Notes under the pieces: generated by a model
The model's input: only the letters and a program-made list of their open reading frames with translations
Told to the model about the DNA's origin: nothing
Databases searched by the model: none
Shown: positions 1 through 10,428 of the stretch, piece by piece
Layout of the letters: the number at the start of each line of letters is the position of its first letter
Position numbering within the stretch: the first letter of the stretch is position 1
Assembly: GCA_003116975.1 (NCBI GenBank)
Contig: BGKB01000003.1
Span: 186,001-250,000 of the forward strand
DNA length: 64,000 nucleotides
Source: Aurantiochytrium sp. KH105
Taxonomy: Eukaryota; Sar; Bigyra; Thraustochytrida; Thraustochytriidae
Reading direction: 5' to 3'
Made by a program: the position numbers and the translations under genes

Positions 1-259
1 CGTCCATACCCCACTGTCCCTCCCACTTGACGACGTCTCCGGTACGCTTGAGGACTCCGCGCAGGGCGGGCCTCAGGATAGCGGGCTTTGGAGGCGTTGA
101 CGCCGACAGCGTGTCTGGCGCCGCGACGGCTGCGGTCGTCGTCTGCGGGTTCACGCTGAGCGCGGCATCATCGGGGCCCATCACGGCGGCTGCTTTCCTC
201 GCACTCGCCGTGTCTGGGCCTGCGTCTGCCGAGTTTATCATGGCGTTCTCGCTGGCCAT
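1..259 (-). CDS. N-terminal fragment of an unidentified protein, cut by the window edge
   Basis: The minus strand is open from the ATG at 259 to the window edge (86 codons), and an in-frame TGA lies about 20 codons upstream of that ATG, so it is the first possible Met. The visible part is an Ala/Thr/Ser/Pro-rich leader followed by a denser segment containing GVLKRTGDVVKWEGQWGMD, which looks like the start of a folded domain. I do not recognise the family. The alternatives overlapping it on the plus strand are less protein-like. The neighbour on the right is a long non-coding stretch, so this gene's promoter probably lies there. Confidence 0.5.
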   Translation of the reverse strand, partial: MASENAMINSADAGPDTASARKAAAVMGPDDAALSVNPQTTTAAVAAPDTLSASTPPKPAILRPALRGVLKRTGDVVKWEGQWGMD

Positions 260-1431
260 CCCCCGCCTTTCTTTCGCCCCTGCCTTGAACGACAAGAACG
301 CGGAGAAAATTCAATCAAACGATCCGATTCTCGGAGTGCTTGCTCGCTCGCTCGATCGATCACGACTCCACCAGCACGCCGCCAGACCAGCGCGCCCCGC
401 TTCCCTCTCCTTTCCCGCCCAAGTCCCCCCAAAAAAATTCACACCCCTTTGGCGATCTTTTCCAAGTCGCCCAGCGCGTCCCCCTCGCGCGCCGTGACCG
501 TGATGATCTTAATCAAACAACAGTCAATCACTCGCTCGCTCGCTCTTGGTGAAGAGGCGACCGGCTCGAAGGGGAGAGAGGGGAGTGCGGGAGTAGAACG
601 GAGAAAAGAACGGAACGCCGCGAACAAAGAAGGCTTCCTCCAGGCCGACGGCGCGCAGGAGTTCCGGGTCTGCTTGGCGCGCCGGGGGAATTTCCCGCGC
701 CCTCTGGAGCGCCGCGTCCACTTGAGCCACTGACCCCCGCAGCGGCTCCGGGGGGAGGCACGGCGTCAGTGCAGGTAGAGACGGCCGCTGATGGGGGCGG
801 GACACTGCGAGGAGGGGCAGGCGGAAGCTAAGCGCGGCGAAAGGGCCGAAACCGCGAGAGTTTTTGTTAAGCGGGGAAACATGCCTCTGCGGCGCTAAAA
901 CGGTCCAGGGAGGGGAAGGCAGGGAGACGGTTGCATATCGGGGAAACTAACGAGGCTTGTCCGGGACGGACGCAGCGGGAGCCGATGCCAGTGCCAAAGT
1001 TAACCCGAGTCGAGCGCCGACTGTAGTGGAAGTAGGAGGGGCGGGCCCGGAGCCAGCCATTCGCGCCAGCAGCCGACAGTGATCGTTAGACGGGGCCGGA
1101 CGAACCTAACGACCGCGTTACGAGTCCCTAGCGGCTAGCTATGAGCGGTCCGGTGGCGTGGTTGGTTGGTAACGCGCGGCGCGAGCCATGGCCGGCGAGC
1201 GGTCGCAGAGAGGACGGCCTCGCAGTGTCGGAGGGGTTCTCGTCCCAGGGGCGAGGCGCTGCAGGCCTTGCCGGGCGCGCGCAGCGGCGATAGCGCACTT
1301 GCCGGCGAGCGCGCACAAGTGCAGAATGAGCCGCCTTAAGTGCGCTAAAAGGTGCGGTAAGTGGAGAAAGGGAGAGCGAGGGCAGGTGGCCGTTTGCAGT
1401 CTCTGCCTGTTCGTGTCTCTCGTGTCTCTCG

Positions 1432-1463
1432 TTTCTTTCTTTCTTTCTTTCTTTCTTTCTTTT
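1432..1463. repeat. (TTTC)n microsatellite
   Basis: About eight consecutive TTTC units, slightly degenerate at both ends, inside a pyrimidine-rich stretch. Confidence 0.9.
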
Positions 1464-2002
1464 CCGCTTTCTTTCTCGAGTTTCCTTCTTCGGGTTTCTT
1501 TCCAGCACGGGCGACCAGAACCGAGCGTCTGTCGCCGCGTTGCGGCGGAGCGCATGCCCGAGACGAGGCCGCTTTTTTGCCACTAGTCCAGAACACGATC
1601 CAGCGTGCAGCAGCAGCACAAGACCGATGTCATCTGGCACCTGCAGCGGAGCACGGCCACGTGGCTGTTGTTCAAGTTGTTGAGGAGGAGAGCCACGTTC
1701 AAGTCTTTGTTGCTGTTTGGGTGGACGGGGCCGCCAGTGGCGGATGGCCAGCGCGGCGAAACCGCCGGCAGTGTAACGGAAGGAAATGATGTGGAGACCC
1801 GGCGGTTACAGCGCCGGCGAGGGGCCGCAAGTGGATAAAGGGCGGCAGGGAAGTGGAGAATGCGCGGATAGCGCACTTGCGGAGTTGTGGGAGAAATGAA
1901 GAATAAAGTATAGGCTAGGTTGCCAATGCGAAGACGGCCGGGCATAGATCGCGAAGGAGGACGCGAAGAGGGACGTGGAAAATGCCAGGCCGCTGGCGGC
2001 GG

Positions 2003-2028
2003 GCGAGCGAGCGAGCGAGCGAGCGAGC
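2003..2028. repeat. (GAGC)n microsatellite
   Basis: About six perfect GAGC units in non-coding DNA. Confidence 0.9.
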
Positions 2029-2539
2029 GGACGGCGCAGGATAAACGCTGCTGCGGACACTTGCTTTCCCGAGCTCGGCGACGGCGACCCGAACCCGGCG
2101 GCGATGAAAAATCCGATGCGGCGAGGAGAGCCTCATCAGGGCGCATGGACGATGGAGGAACAACGCTTGACGTCTTGGTAATAAAGGGAAGAGGAGAGGA
2201 GGAAGGGATGGATGAGATCATAAGAAAAGGGACGAAAACCATCTGACTCCTTGTCGGCTTGCTGACTGATTATCTTTGATTGCTTCATCTGATTATCATA
2301 TACATAAAAGACCGGAAAGGGTGAGGTGGGTGGCGCTTCGTATGCCATGTGTGGATGGAGTGATGGACGAATGCATCACATGCATATACCATGGTACTAT
2401 ACGCACCCTATCGTGCAAGAACGCGACGAGTGGGCAAAATTGAGATGAAAACCACAGTGACGCAGACGGCGACCTGCTCTTGGTGGCGTTGGTTCTGAAC
2501 TTGAATGAGAGGGGGGACAAAAACAGTTAGGTGTTCTGT

Positions 2540-2569
2540 CTACTTGTGTTGATGTTGGTGTGGGTGGTG

Positions 2570-2600
<31 letters not shown>

Positions 2601-3487
2601 TCAGCGGCCTTTTCTTCGAGCGAAGCAAGCTTCTCCTCACACTCCTTGCACGTATCGTCGTCGGCGTCAAAGGGAGTCAACCAGTCTTCCTCGCGAATTC
2701 GCTTCCAGTCGAGATGTCGGAACCCCGATGAGGTCCGCAGCTCCGAAAGAGTTACGATGCGCTCAAAGGGCTCCTTGCGCAAAAGCCCCGAGATCGCCTG
2801 GCACATGCCTGCATTGTTCGTTGGCATGTCTCCGAATTGGAGCGGGTCTTCGCATATCTTCTTGGCCGTCAAATCCGGATTCCCCGCCGTCCACGGTTGC
2901 GCGTCGAAAATCATCTCGTACAGAATGACACCCAGGCTCCACCAGTCAGCCTCGCAGCCGACCTTCTTGCGATAGAGCTTCTCTGGGCAGGTATACTCGA
3001 GAGTTCCGGCCGACTGCGTCACGCGTGGGCGGCTTGTGGTCAGGACGGACGAGCATCCAAAATCGAGCAGGCGCGCGTGTCCTCTGCTGCTGATGCCCAC
3101 GTTTTCGGGCTTGAGATCACCATGAACGATGCCCACTCTCTGCAAGTGATCGAGAGCAAGAGCGATCTCTGCCGCGTACGCAGTCGCCTCCTCGACTCTC
3201 AATCGCTTCGCACGCATGAGGTCGAAAAGATCACCACTTTCGCAAAGCTCAAGGGCAATTGCCCTCCCTAGCGACTCTTCCGCCACTTCGACGTATTCGA
3301 ATCGAACAATGAAACGGCATTGTGTCCTCGCATGTGTCAGTTTTTCAAGAGCACGCAGCTCTTGTTCCGCTTCCCTTGCCGCATCGCCTTTCGCATCCTT
3401 ATAGACTTTGAGGGCTACCTCTTTACCCGTGCGCGGAGACGTTGTCCTCAGCACGCGGGCGAAACGTCCTTCTTGCAGGACTTCCAT
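2540..3487 (-). CDS. Small AGC-like protein kinase with HGD catalytic loop (kinase A)
   Basis: A 315-residue protein that is almost only a kinase domain. Visible motifs: a degenerate glycine loop (EGRFARV, residues 6-12), VALK with the ATP lysine at 27, HGDLKPEN at 122-129, DFG at 142-144, TCPE in place of APE and DWWSLGVILYE. After the domain comes HLDWKRIREEDW, like the segment that follows the catalytic domain of AGC kinases, but no hydrophobic-motif FxxF is seen. The tail is a Ser run encoded by a trinucleotide repeat, then His/Gln. The usual Arg of HRD is Gly, so activation-loop phosphorylation may not control it (inference). The longer frame begins at GTG; the first ATG is at 3487. Two related kinases lie at 36838 and 59481. 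Confidence 0.9.
2571..2596. repeat. (CTG)n trinucleotide repeat in the kinase A coding region
   Basis: About nine CTG units; read on the minus strand as AGC they encode the poly-Ser tail of kinase A. Length variation here would change only the tail. Confidence 0.9.
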
Positions 3488-4914
3488 AGTGTCTTGCTTC
3501 ACCTTGTATTCTTAACTTGCTATCACCCTTGGGCGACTACAGAGACGAAATGAGACACAACGATGTACTCTTGTAGTGTGTGTTGCTCTTTATATGCGCG
3601 TGTTCCGCTTGTTGCCTTGGCCCTGGCTTAGCCTTGCCCGATCTTGACAGTGAAGCCTCTGATTGGTACAGCGCGCCTTTGCGTTCAGGTTTTACTTGGC
3701 CCTGGACGCGAGCGACTGGCCTCGTCGGGCCTGGGCCCCCTGGACCTGTGATCAATCGGACAATCCTTCATCCCCTCAAGCCCCACATCTAGAAACGAGT
3801 CCAGCCGCCGGATCTTCGGGTGGCGAAGCGTTCCTCCGACCGCTCGATCTTTCCATCTCAAGGGATTCCTGTACGGTTGCCATATTGCAAGTCGGTTTCC
3901 CCACCTCACAGGTCGTCTTACGAACTTGATGCGACTACAGAAAAAGCGATTCTTCGCAAGTTCCTCACGCCCCACCAAGGCCATCACAGGCTCAAGCCTC
4001 CCTTGTCTACCACACGGGCCACGGAATCCATTTTAGCGTCTCAAGCCAAATGTCAGACTGTACGCTGTCGGAACAGGATGAGCTCTTGGCATGATTGGCC
4101 CCGCTCTCGATTCCCTCCTCGCGCCTCGAGTCCCCGCCTCCCCTACGACATCGTGGCACGGGGTCGTCGCAGTTCGCGGTTCCCTCGAAGCGACAACAAC
4201 CTTGCCCTCCGAACGTCTCGAAGTCCATTTCCCGCAGCGTTCGTTTTAGACCGTCACAAGTCTACGAGGCGACAGCGCCGCGTCTCGGACATACATGATG
4301 AATAATCCATTTCGGGGCATGGCTTCCCGAGCTGAACGCATGCGCGACCAGGCCCTTGCTCGCCCGTCGCGACCGAGCGTCTGATTACCAGGAAGAAACC
4401 AATGTCTGTGAGATGTGTTAGTCTCCAAGACGAGCTGTCGCCAACAGTTTGTCTGTGCTTCATTCCTTCGCATCAATCTGCAGCGCCATCGCACCTCGCA
4501 AACAATCACAAGTGCAACAGCCGCACGCCCGTCCTCTACGTATTACTTCGTTCAAAGGGACACATGACCAGTGTAACCCTGAAAAAGATGCGTTACGATT
4601 TTTGGGGTTCTTCAGAGTTATCCGGCGCTGCACTACTGCAGCTGACCGCCCATCCTTACTAAGGCGTAGTAGAGGCAGTAGTAGGCCTACCAGGCCGGAC
4701 GCATGTAGCTTATTGAAAAACCAACTAGGGGCTCGCGACTTGAGGCCCCCAAAACAGTGCAGTAGCTGCCACGGCATAGGTTTCGTGACGCGACGACGAC
4801 CGCGACGAACAGACGGCGCCCTGGCAACAGGACGTCATCTCGTCGTCGTCGACGACATCGTCTTCGGCGGCGGCGTCGGCGTTATCGTTGCCATTGTCAA
4901 GGAACTCCCAATCG
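3488..4914. other. Divergent intergenic region between kinase A and a coiled-coil gene
   Basis: No frame looks like a real protein. Candidate frames on both strands are rich in Arg/Ser/Pro and lack domains. It should contain the promoters of both flanking genes, including the GTAGTAGGCC element at 4677-4690. Confidence 0.55.
4677..4690 (+). promoter_or_regulatory. GTAGTAGGCC-type upstream element
   Basis: AGTAGTAGGCCTAC lies about 225 bases upstream of the coiled-coil gene at 4915, with a weaker GTAGTAGAGGC just before it. The same core appears upstream of three other genes (8969, 35615, 62666). A role in transcription is inference. Confidence 0.3.
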
Positions 4915-6372
4915 ATGTCGTCTCGTGCAGGAGCGACAACGAGGGCGCCCCGAGCTCCAGGATCAAGAGTGAGAGGCCGTGATACCATCGAGGCCGTTCT
5001 CGCGCTCGCAGAAGCCAGTCAGGCCCGAGAGCGCATCGCTGTCGCCAAATGCCGCGCGGTCAGAAATCAGGCGCAACATGAATCCGAACTCGTACGAGCG
5101 CGCTCTCACGCTGCACGCGTAAAGTTTAAAGCCCGGGAAACGTCTCTTGCAGAAGAAATGTTGGCGCGCACGCAGGCGCTCGAGGCCGAAAACGAAGCCC
5201 TACGCACGGCTCTCGCAAAGAGCGAGTCGCACGGGCATAATTTAAGACAAAGGGTGACGCAGCTTTTGCGAGCGCAAGCCCATATTCAGAGGCCATGGCA
5301 CACGCGGGTCGCAGAGCTCGAAGAAAGCGTCCGCACCTTAATCGACAGCACAAACGAAGCTCTTCAAAACGCCCAAGCAAAGCATGCGCTACTTTCACCA
5401 AAGAGTTGTACTGCTTGTGCGGAGAAGTCGGACGCAATTCACAAACTTCGCAAGGATCTTGCTGTTGCGCAAAAATCCCTTCAAGCGAGGCTCGCAAGTC
5501 ATTCAGACGTTGTAGCCAAACTCGACGCAGGTTGCAAGACACTTGAGGGAGCGCTTACCCGCTCTCTCGAGTTGTTGTTTCCAGCGACTTCTCACGATTC
5601 CACAGACTTTGCCTTGCGAGGGATCACCAGTGTTGAGGAGCTGCGCGGTGTCCTTGAAGCGGAGCGTGCTGCCATGGCAAGACTGCAAGCCCGCTATTCT
5701 CATGATAAGGAAACCTGGCGAGAGGAACGTGAGGCCTGGCAAGAGGAACGCATGGCCTGGCGAAAGAGATTACAAGCCTGGCGAGGAGAAATTGAGACCA
5801 AGCATTCGCGAAATAACTCGCCAATACTGACGGAATCGCATTACGCTCTCAAAGAAAACAAGTTAGGCACACATCGCACAGCGGTCAACGAGGATTTGAC
5901 GGCCACGTCTGATATAGGTGCCCTAAAGACCGTCCGAAATCAGATCGTCGACATGATTGCTGCCCTCTCGCAATCAAAGGAATCACTCGGCGCACATCAC
6001 ATTCTCCTCACTGAGCTTCAAGTTCTTCGTAGTGCTGAAAGTGCACGACTTGAAGACATGAACAGTATGAACAAAGAAAGCTATTGGCTCCGTCAAGAGA
6101 GGAACGCGGTCGCACAGGGACTCGCTCGGCAGCAGGCGTGTGTGCAGGAGCAGCTAAAGGTCTTGCGTCACTTGCGGGATGCTTTTCAAGAGGTCAACGC
6201 CGAACGGGCAGCCCTCACTGACCAGGCGGCTGAGATCTTTGATGATATAAAGCACTCCTTTCTTGACGAGGTAGAAGCTCGACAGCTCGATACCGACTTG
6301 CCTCTGATTGCACCTGAAGACAACTCCGACGTGGACTCGGACAACGATCGCGAGCAAGAGCATGGCGAGTGA
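4915..6372 (+). CDS. Coiled-coil protein, family not recognised
   Basis: A 485-residue protein, mostly long alpha-helix with heptad-like Leu/Ala/Glu/Arg patterning from about residue 35 to the end. Residues about 265-292 hold a short tandem motif of the form W-x-E/K-E-R-x-A (WREEREAWQEERMAWRK). The N-terminus is basic and Ser/Arg-rich; the C-terminus ends in an acidic Asp/Glu stretch. It has no enzymatic motif, signal peptide or membrane segment. The frame is open a few codons upstream through TTG codons, and the first ATG is 4915. It converges on the ARMC2-like gene with only 178 bases between the stops. A cytoskeletal or flagellar role is plausible but unproven. Confidence 0.85.
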   Translation: MSSRAGATTRAPRAPGSRVRGRDTIEAVLALAEASQARERIAVAKCRAVRNQAQHESELVRARSHAARVKFKARETSLAEEMLARTQALEAENEALRTALAKSESHGHNLRQRVTQLLRAQAHIQRPWHTRVAELEESVRTLIDSTNEALQNAQAKHALLSPKSCTACAEKSDAIHKLRKDLAVAQKSLQARLASHSDVVAKLDAGCKTLEGALTRSLELLFPATSHDSTDFALRGITSVEELRGVLEAERAAMARLQARYSHDKETWREEREAWQEERMAWRKRLQAWRGEIETKHSRNNSPILTESHYALKENKLGTHRTAVNEDLTATSDIGALKTVRNQIVDMIAALSQSKESLGAHHILLTELQVLRSAESARLEDMNSMNKESYWLRQERNAVAQGLARQQACVQEQLKVLRHLRDAFQEVNAERAALTDQAAEIFDDIKHSFLDEVEARQLDTDLPLIAPEDNSDVDSDNDREQEHGE

Positions 6373-6550
6373 TAAGCGAGCAAGAGCATAGCGAGCGCTA
6401 AGCAATACAGCAAGAAGAATATAAATGTCTTGGTGCTTCGATTTTTAGAGAAACGCGGTCGACAAAGCAGCAGCAAACGTTTCTTTACTATACTCGACGC
6501 CCGTGAATTTTTTCGGGGAAGGGGGGGGGGCACGAGGATACCTACGTCAA

Positions 6551-8959
6551 TCAATAGTTTTCGAGGAGGTCTTGTAGTCTCTTGCCAACCTTTGCAAACG
6601 CAAGTAATGCTTCATCCTCGGGCTTAGTTTGTCCTTTTGTTTCCTCGAACCCTCGCACACTTGATTCATCCACAAGCTCATGCGCCACGTCCACAAGTTG
6701 TTCGAGTGTGTTCTTGAGCAGATCAATTTCGTTTGCAAGAGCGCTTGCATGCTGGGATGCCAGATTGTACAGCGCCATGCTACAACGTAACGAAAGCTCC
6801 GCGTCCGATACTCCGCCCTGCCGCAAACGCCCTACCAAAATTGATACGCCTTCAAGGCGCTCGAGAAGGCTGCAAACGTGCGGCTCGGCAATAAGATTTG
6901 TGAGAGCCCCAGTGGCAGAAAGAACGACCTCACGATCGCAATGTTCCAGCAAAAGTATGATTGCCTCCGCCGCTCTTGACTTCACCATTATCTGGCGCAT
7001 CGTTGGCAGACGCGAGTAGTTCGCCAAGGCGCGAACGGCTTCTTGGACAGCCTCAGCATTCTCTGCAAAAACAAAGGGAAGAAGATCTTGCACGACTGTA
7101 GGTCCAAACAACTCATTCCGGGCGATTTCATCGCTCGAGAGACTTGTGCAATAAAATGACAAATTCGTCGCACACGCGATCAAGTTGAGCGCAAGTTCCT
7201 CTTGCTTGCTAGTAAGTTCCTCAGAATGGGACTCTAGAAGACCACGCAAAAGGCCAGCTACAGCAGCCCCAAGATTGGCGTTGTGCGCAAGCCGCTCGCC
7301 AATCTCCTGCTCGATGGCCAGATTCGCCACGAGCCGGACGGCCTTGATGAGTAAGTCTTCTTGCTCTTTACGGTCTTTACGCGAAAACGAGCTCGGACGC
7401 ATTACATACTGAGTACCGTGATGACAAAGCACGCGAACGGCAATTTCTACGCCTTTTCCAGCTTGCCAATCCGCGACCGCCAACCTCGTACGAGGAAGTT
7501 CTGTCGTAAGGTTGCCCAACGCGAAACAGAGACGAACCGCAGCGGCAGCCTGAGTAGTATGACACGTTTCGAGAGCGCCAAGGAGCGCTCCACAGTCGAG
7601 ATTTCCTCGGATTCGCCCAGACATGGACAATCGCGACACTAGTCGAGCAGCGTTCAACACGAGCGACTCATTCAGTCGCTCGCATCTCAAGCACGCACAT
7701 AGGTTCGCAGCCACATTTGCACTTGCAAATTGCTGTAATCTTCGCTTGTCGTCAACAAGAGTTCGAAGGACAGCGGCTACCTCGCCAATGAGCACTTGCT
7801 CGCGATCAGTACGAAAATCTGTCCCGACACCCTTTTCCTCGCTTGCGTACGTCGAGCGTTGATCATGACTGAGCACGATGACACTTGCTGTGCGAATAAC
7901 ATCGGACAGCAGGCTGATGGCGCCATATCGGGCAAGCGCAGCCTGATTGTCTGCATTTTCTGCACATACATTCTTCAGAGCGCACACCACGAAAAGGAGG
8001 GGTTGAACGGCGCGTCGATCTGAGTCGAGCATATCCGAGTATGCTGGAATGACAAATTGAACGAGACTCTCCAAGAGGCGCGCGTCGCGAAAGACCTTAT
8101 CGCGAGAGGCCTCGACAGCAGCTGCGTCGCATACGATCCGTGTCATCGACTTCACGTGTTCAAAGTGAATTTCAACAAAGGATGGAACTGCACACAGACA
8201 GGCAATCATTCGTGCCGCAGAGAGACGGGACTCCAAGCTCGCCGATGCGAGCTCAGCACAGCTCAACAACACGGGCAAAAGCTCGTAACAGACCTCGTGA
8301 ACACCTCTGGCTGCCTCGGGCCCAGCTCGAGAAAGTGCGCAGGTTTGGTCTATTTGTTCCCAAGCAGCATCAGGCACGCATACTGCGTCTCCCAGCTCGC
8401 GCATGCGGATAATAGTATGCTTCAGGGCTGCCAGAGCACCGTGGCCAGTGCTTTCAACGAGAGAACTGGACAGTGATTCATCATGTTCGGCATCCTTGTT
8501 TTCCGCTTTCGCTTGAGCGCATGACACGCTCGTCTGTAGACTGGACCTTGACCTGCTTGACTTGCTTCTGCGCGTCTGCTGCCTATCCACGTCGCCGCTC
8601 TCTCCAAAAGCCTCGCGCGAGTCCCATGCAGCCACGTCTGCGGTCGTCCGCGCGAGTTCGAGCGGGGTGCTTGGCCTTGACGGACTCCGGAGCGAAGCCC
8701 GCGCGCGCGACAGCACCACTGATGGCTGACTCTGTGCAATGAGGTCGCGAAGGTCGCTTCCGTCCATTGTGGTGCGTCGCTTTGGTCTGTTTCGCTTTGG
8801 GGCACGCTCCTTCTCCTTCTCCTTCACCTTTCCCTCCTCCTCCTCCTCCTCCTCGCGTGGGCTGTCTGCACAAGCGCAAGACGCAGCGAGGAGATGCTGA
8901 GCACCGGAGCCCCTGACTCGAGCCCGCTCGCGCCTCTTGATTCTCCGCTTGCTAAACAT
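6551..8959 (-). CDS. Armadillo-repeat protein, ARMC2-like
   Basis: An 802-residue helical-repeat protein. From about residue 190 to 760 it shows repeated ARM-type helices (for example ALKNVCAENADNQAALARYG, ALTNLIAEPHVCSLLERL and SMALYNLASQHASALAN). Near the start, DLIAQSQPSVVLSRARASL followed by RPSTPLE resembles the conserved N-terminal block I associate with ARMC2, an axonemal/radial-spoke assembly factor. That family call rests on memory of the block and is moderate. The first 64 residues are basic with a Glu run from a trinucleotide repeat; the Met at 8767 (MDGSDLRDL) is an alternative start. A GTAGTAGGCC element sits about 10 bases upstream of the ATG at 8959. Confidence 0.8.
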   Translation of the reverse strand: MFSKRRIKRRERARVRGSGAQHLLAASCACADSPREEEEEEEGKVKEKEKERAPKRNRPKRRTTMDGSDLRDLIAQSQPSVVLSRARASLRSPSRPSTPLELARTTADVAAWDSREAFGESGDVDRQQTRRSKSSRSRSSLQTSVSCAQAKAENKDAEHDESLSSSLVESTGHGALAALKHTIIRMRELGDAVCVPDAAWEQIDQTCALSRAGPEAARGVHEVCYELLPVLLSCAELASASLESRLSAARMIACLCAVPSFVEIHFEHVKSMTRIVCDAAAVEASRDKVFRDARLLESLVQFVIPAYSDMLDSDRRAVQPLLFVVCALKNVCAENADNQAALARYGAISLLSDVIRTASVIVLSHDQRSTYASEEKGVGTDFRTDREQVLIGEVAAVLRTLVDDKRRLQQFASANVAANLCACLRCERLNESLVLNAARLVSRLSMSGRIRGNLDCGALLGALETCHTTQAAAAVRLCFALGNLTTELPRTRLAVADWQAGKGVEIAVRVLCHHGTQYVMRPSSFSRKDRKEQEDLLIKAVRLVANLAIEQEIGERLAHNANLGAAVAGLLRGLLESHSEELTSKQEELALNLIACATNLSFYCTSLSSDEIARNELFGPTVVQDLLPFVFAENAEAVQEAVRALANYSRLPTMRQIMVKSRAAEAIILLLEHCDREVVLSATGALTNLIAEPHVCSLLERLEGVSILVGRLRQGGVSDAELSLRCSMALYNLASQHASALANEIDLLKNTLEQLVDVAHELVDESSVRGFEETKGQTKPEDEALLAFAKVGKRLQDLLENY

Positions 8960-8968
8960 GTGAACCTC

Positions 8969-8978
8969 GGCCTACTAC
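8969..8978 (-). promoter_or_regulatory. GTAGTAGGCC element before the ARMC2-like gene
   Basis: On the minus strand this reads GTAGTAGGCC, ending about 10 bases before the ATG. It matches elements at 4677 and 62666. Confidence 0.3.
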
Positions 8979-9132
8979 GCCTGAACAAAAAAACGTAACG
9001 GGCAAACGGGCCTATTTCAGGTCAGTTCCCACTTGGAGGTGTTCAAGACTCTTCACGCGGCAATCGGGAAAGCATCGAGGGACGCCAATCTTGCGCTGCG
9101 TGAAGCGAAGCGGCGTCGAAGACGCTCGATGC

Positions 9133-10155
9133 ATGTGGGTTGCCGCAGCAATCACGGCACGGGATGGGACGTGCTGGGCTCGCGCTGTGCAGCAGCAGAA
9201 GCGAAACGAGGGTCAAGAGCTGTTCACACTAGCCCATGTTTTACGCGCGTGCCGACTTGCAGCATGCATTGCCAATCTTGAAGAGGATGAAGACAGAGAA
9301 AAGCTGTCCGAGGTAAAGCTCGACGATGAGCAACGCGTCTTTGTTCTGGCAGAGTCGATCCAAACTATCGATTTATTTGTGGTGCTCATCCACGAGGGAA
9401 GTGGAAGTCCCACGCATGTGCGCCAATGTGCCCTAATCACATGTGCACACATTCTACTTGAACTAGCCGCAGTATTGGACGCTGACGAAGTAAATCTGCA
9501 TCAACTTAGAGATGCGGCCGCCAGCGTGAACGATGTAGAGGCTAACAACTACGATGTCTCGAGCGCAATGGCGGTTTCGCATGCAAGTCAGAGAACACTT
9601 TCAGGGATGGCACGCTTTCAAGATTGGACCTTGGAAAAAGTTGTACGTGCACCAAGTCTGGTTGGAGACAGTCTCGGCCCTGGACTTGACGTTGCTCTCA
9701 TTCTACTACTCCCTCTGGAACGCAATGGAAGCGTCTCGGACGCGTCGAAGCATATTGAGTCATCCCGGCGGGTTGCACTCTCGGTCGCCTCGCCTGCTGC
9801 GCAAGACGCTGCTAGCCGGACACTTTTGGGGCGTAAATTCTTTGCTGTGTGTCGCGCAGGAGACACTTCGTTGCTCGAGGCAACGGAGATAGATGCATGG
9901 CCTGAGCTATTGGGTACGCATTCGGGAACGGTGCGAATTTGTGAGACAGACTTTGTGATTGAGCATGGATCTAGTTGGATCATGATTGCTTTCCAAGGGA
10001 AGGAGAGGCCTGCATGCGGAGAAGTGAGCAAGAGCGTTGTGAAGGCGCTCAGCTTGTTCGCACGATATCAGCAAGGCAAGTTTGCTGCGAAATTCGAAGA
10101 CAAGGAAAGCAAGGTACGGGGCGAAGAAGTCGTTGCCACGTCGAAGTGTACTTGA
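9133..10155 (+). CDS. Hypothetical protein, N-terminus uncertain
   Basis: A 340-residue protein of unknown family with good codon-level appearance over its length. It has mixed helix-forming segments (for example RVFVLAESIQTIDLFVVLIH and SKSVVKALSLFARYQQGKF), no membrane span and no catalytic motif that I recognise. The first in-frame ATG is 9133, but the frame stays open upstream past 9010, where TTTCAG at 9015-9020 could be a splice acceptor, so an upstream exon is possible. A second open frame at 9033 reads like a good helical N-terminus but is out of frame. It is divergent from the ARMC2-like gene and converges on the TPR gene. Confidence 0.7.
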   Translation: MWVAAAITARDGTCWARAVQQQKRNEGQELFTLAHVLRACRLAACIANLEEDEDREKLSEVKLDDEQRVFVLAESIQTIDLFVVLIHEGSGSPTHVRQCALITCAHILLELAAVLDADEVNLHQLRDAAASVNDVEANNYDVSSAMAVSHASQRTLSGMARFQDWTLEKVVRAPSLVGDSLGPGLDVALILLLPLERNGSVSDASKHIESSRRVALSVASPAAQDAASRTLLGRKFFAVCRAGDTSLLEATEIDAWPELLGTHSGTVRICETDFVIEHGSSWIMIAFQGKERPACGEVSKSVVKALSLFARYQQGKFAAKFEDKESKVRGEEVVATSKCT

Positions 10156-10428
10156 TGGTGAATTTTTGATTGATAAAAAAAGAGAAAAGAAAATATTGTA
10201 CGCCTAAGAGCTTGTGGTGAAAGTTGCCCGGTGCTGACCAAGAACCAGCGCCGAAAAAGAAGTCATACTTTTTCTCTCTCCTGTAAAAATGATCATCGGG
10301 ATTGTCACATCGTCAAGATCGTCGCATCGGTGAAGTTCTCAAGGAAAGACAAATACTCTTGCTTGCTCTTTTACCTTAGTCGCCCCCTCTTCCAAAAAGA
10401 AAAAACATGAATTCGTCAGATGTTTTAG

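Larger units (their letters stand above)
260..2539. other. Intergenic, low-complexity, no gene supported
   Basis: Open frames here are Arg/Ser/Pro-rich on both strands and show no domain, so I see no gene. It holds a TTTC tract, a GAGC tract and the 3' flank of the kinase that ends at 2540. It must include the promoter of the leftward gene starting at 259. Confidence 0.6.

Noticed and set aside
27..497. 156-codon plus-strand frame
   Set aside because: It overlaps the better minus-strand frame 1-259 and turns into low-complexity Arg/Pro/Ser sequence; no domain.
1583..2242. 219-codon minus-strand frame
   Set aside because: Pro/Ser/Arg/Ala-rich, crosses the GAGC repeat and has no recognisable domain.
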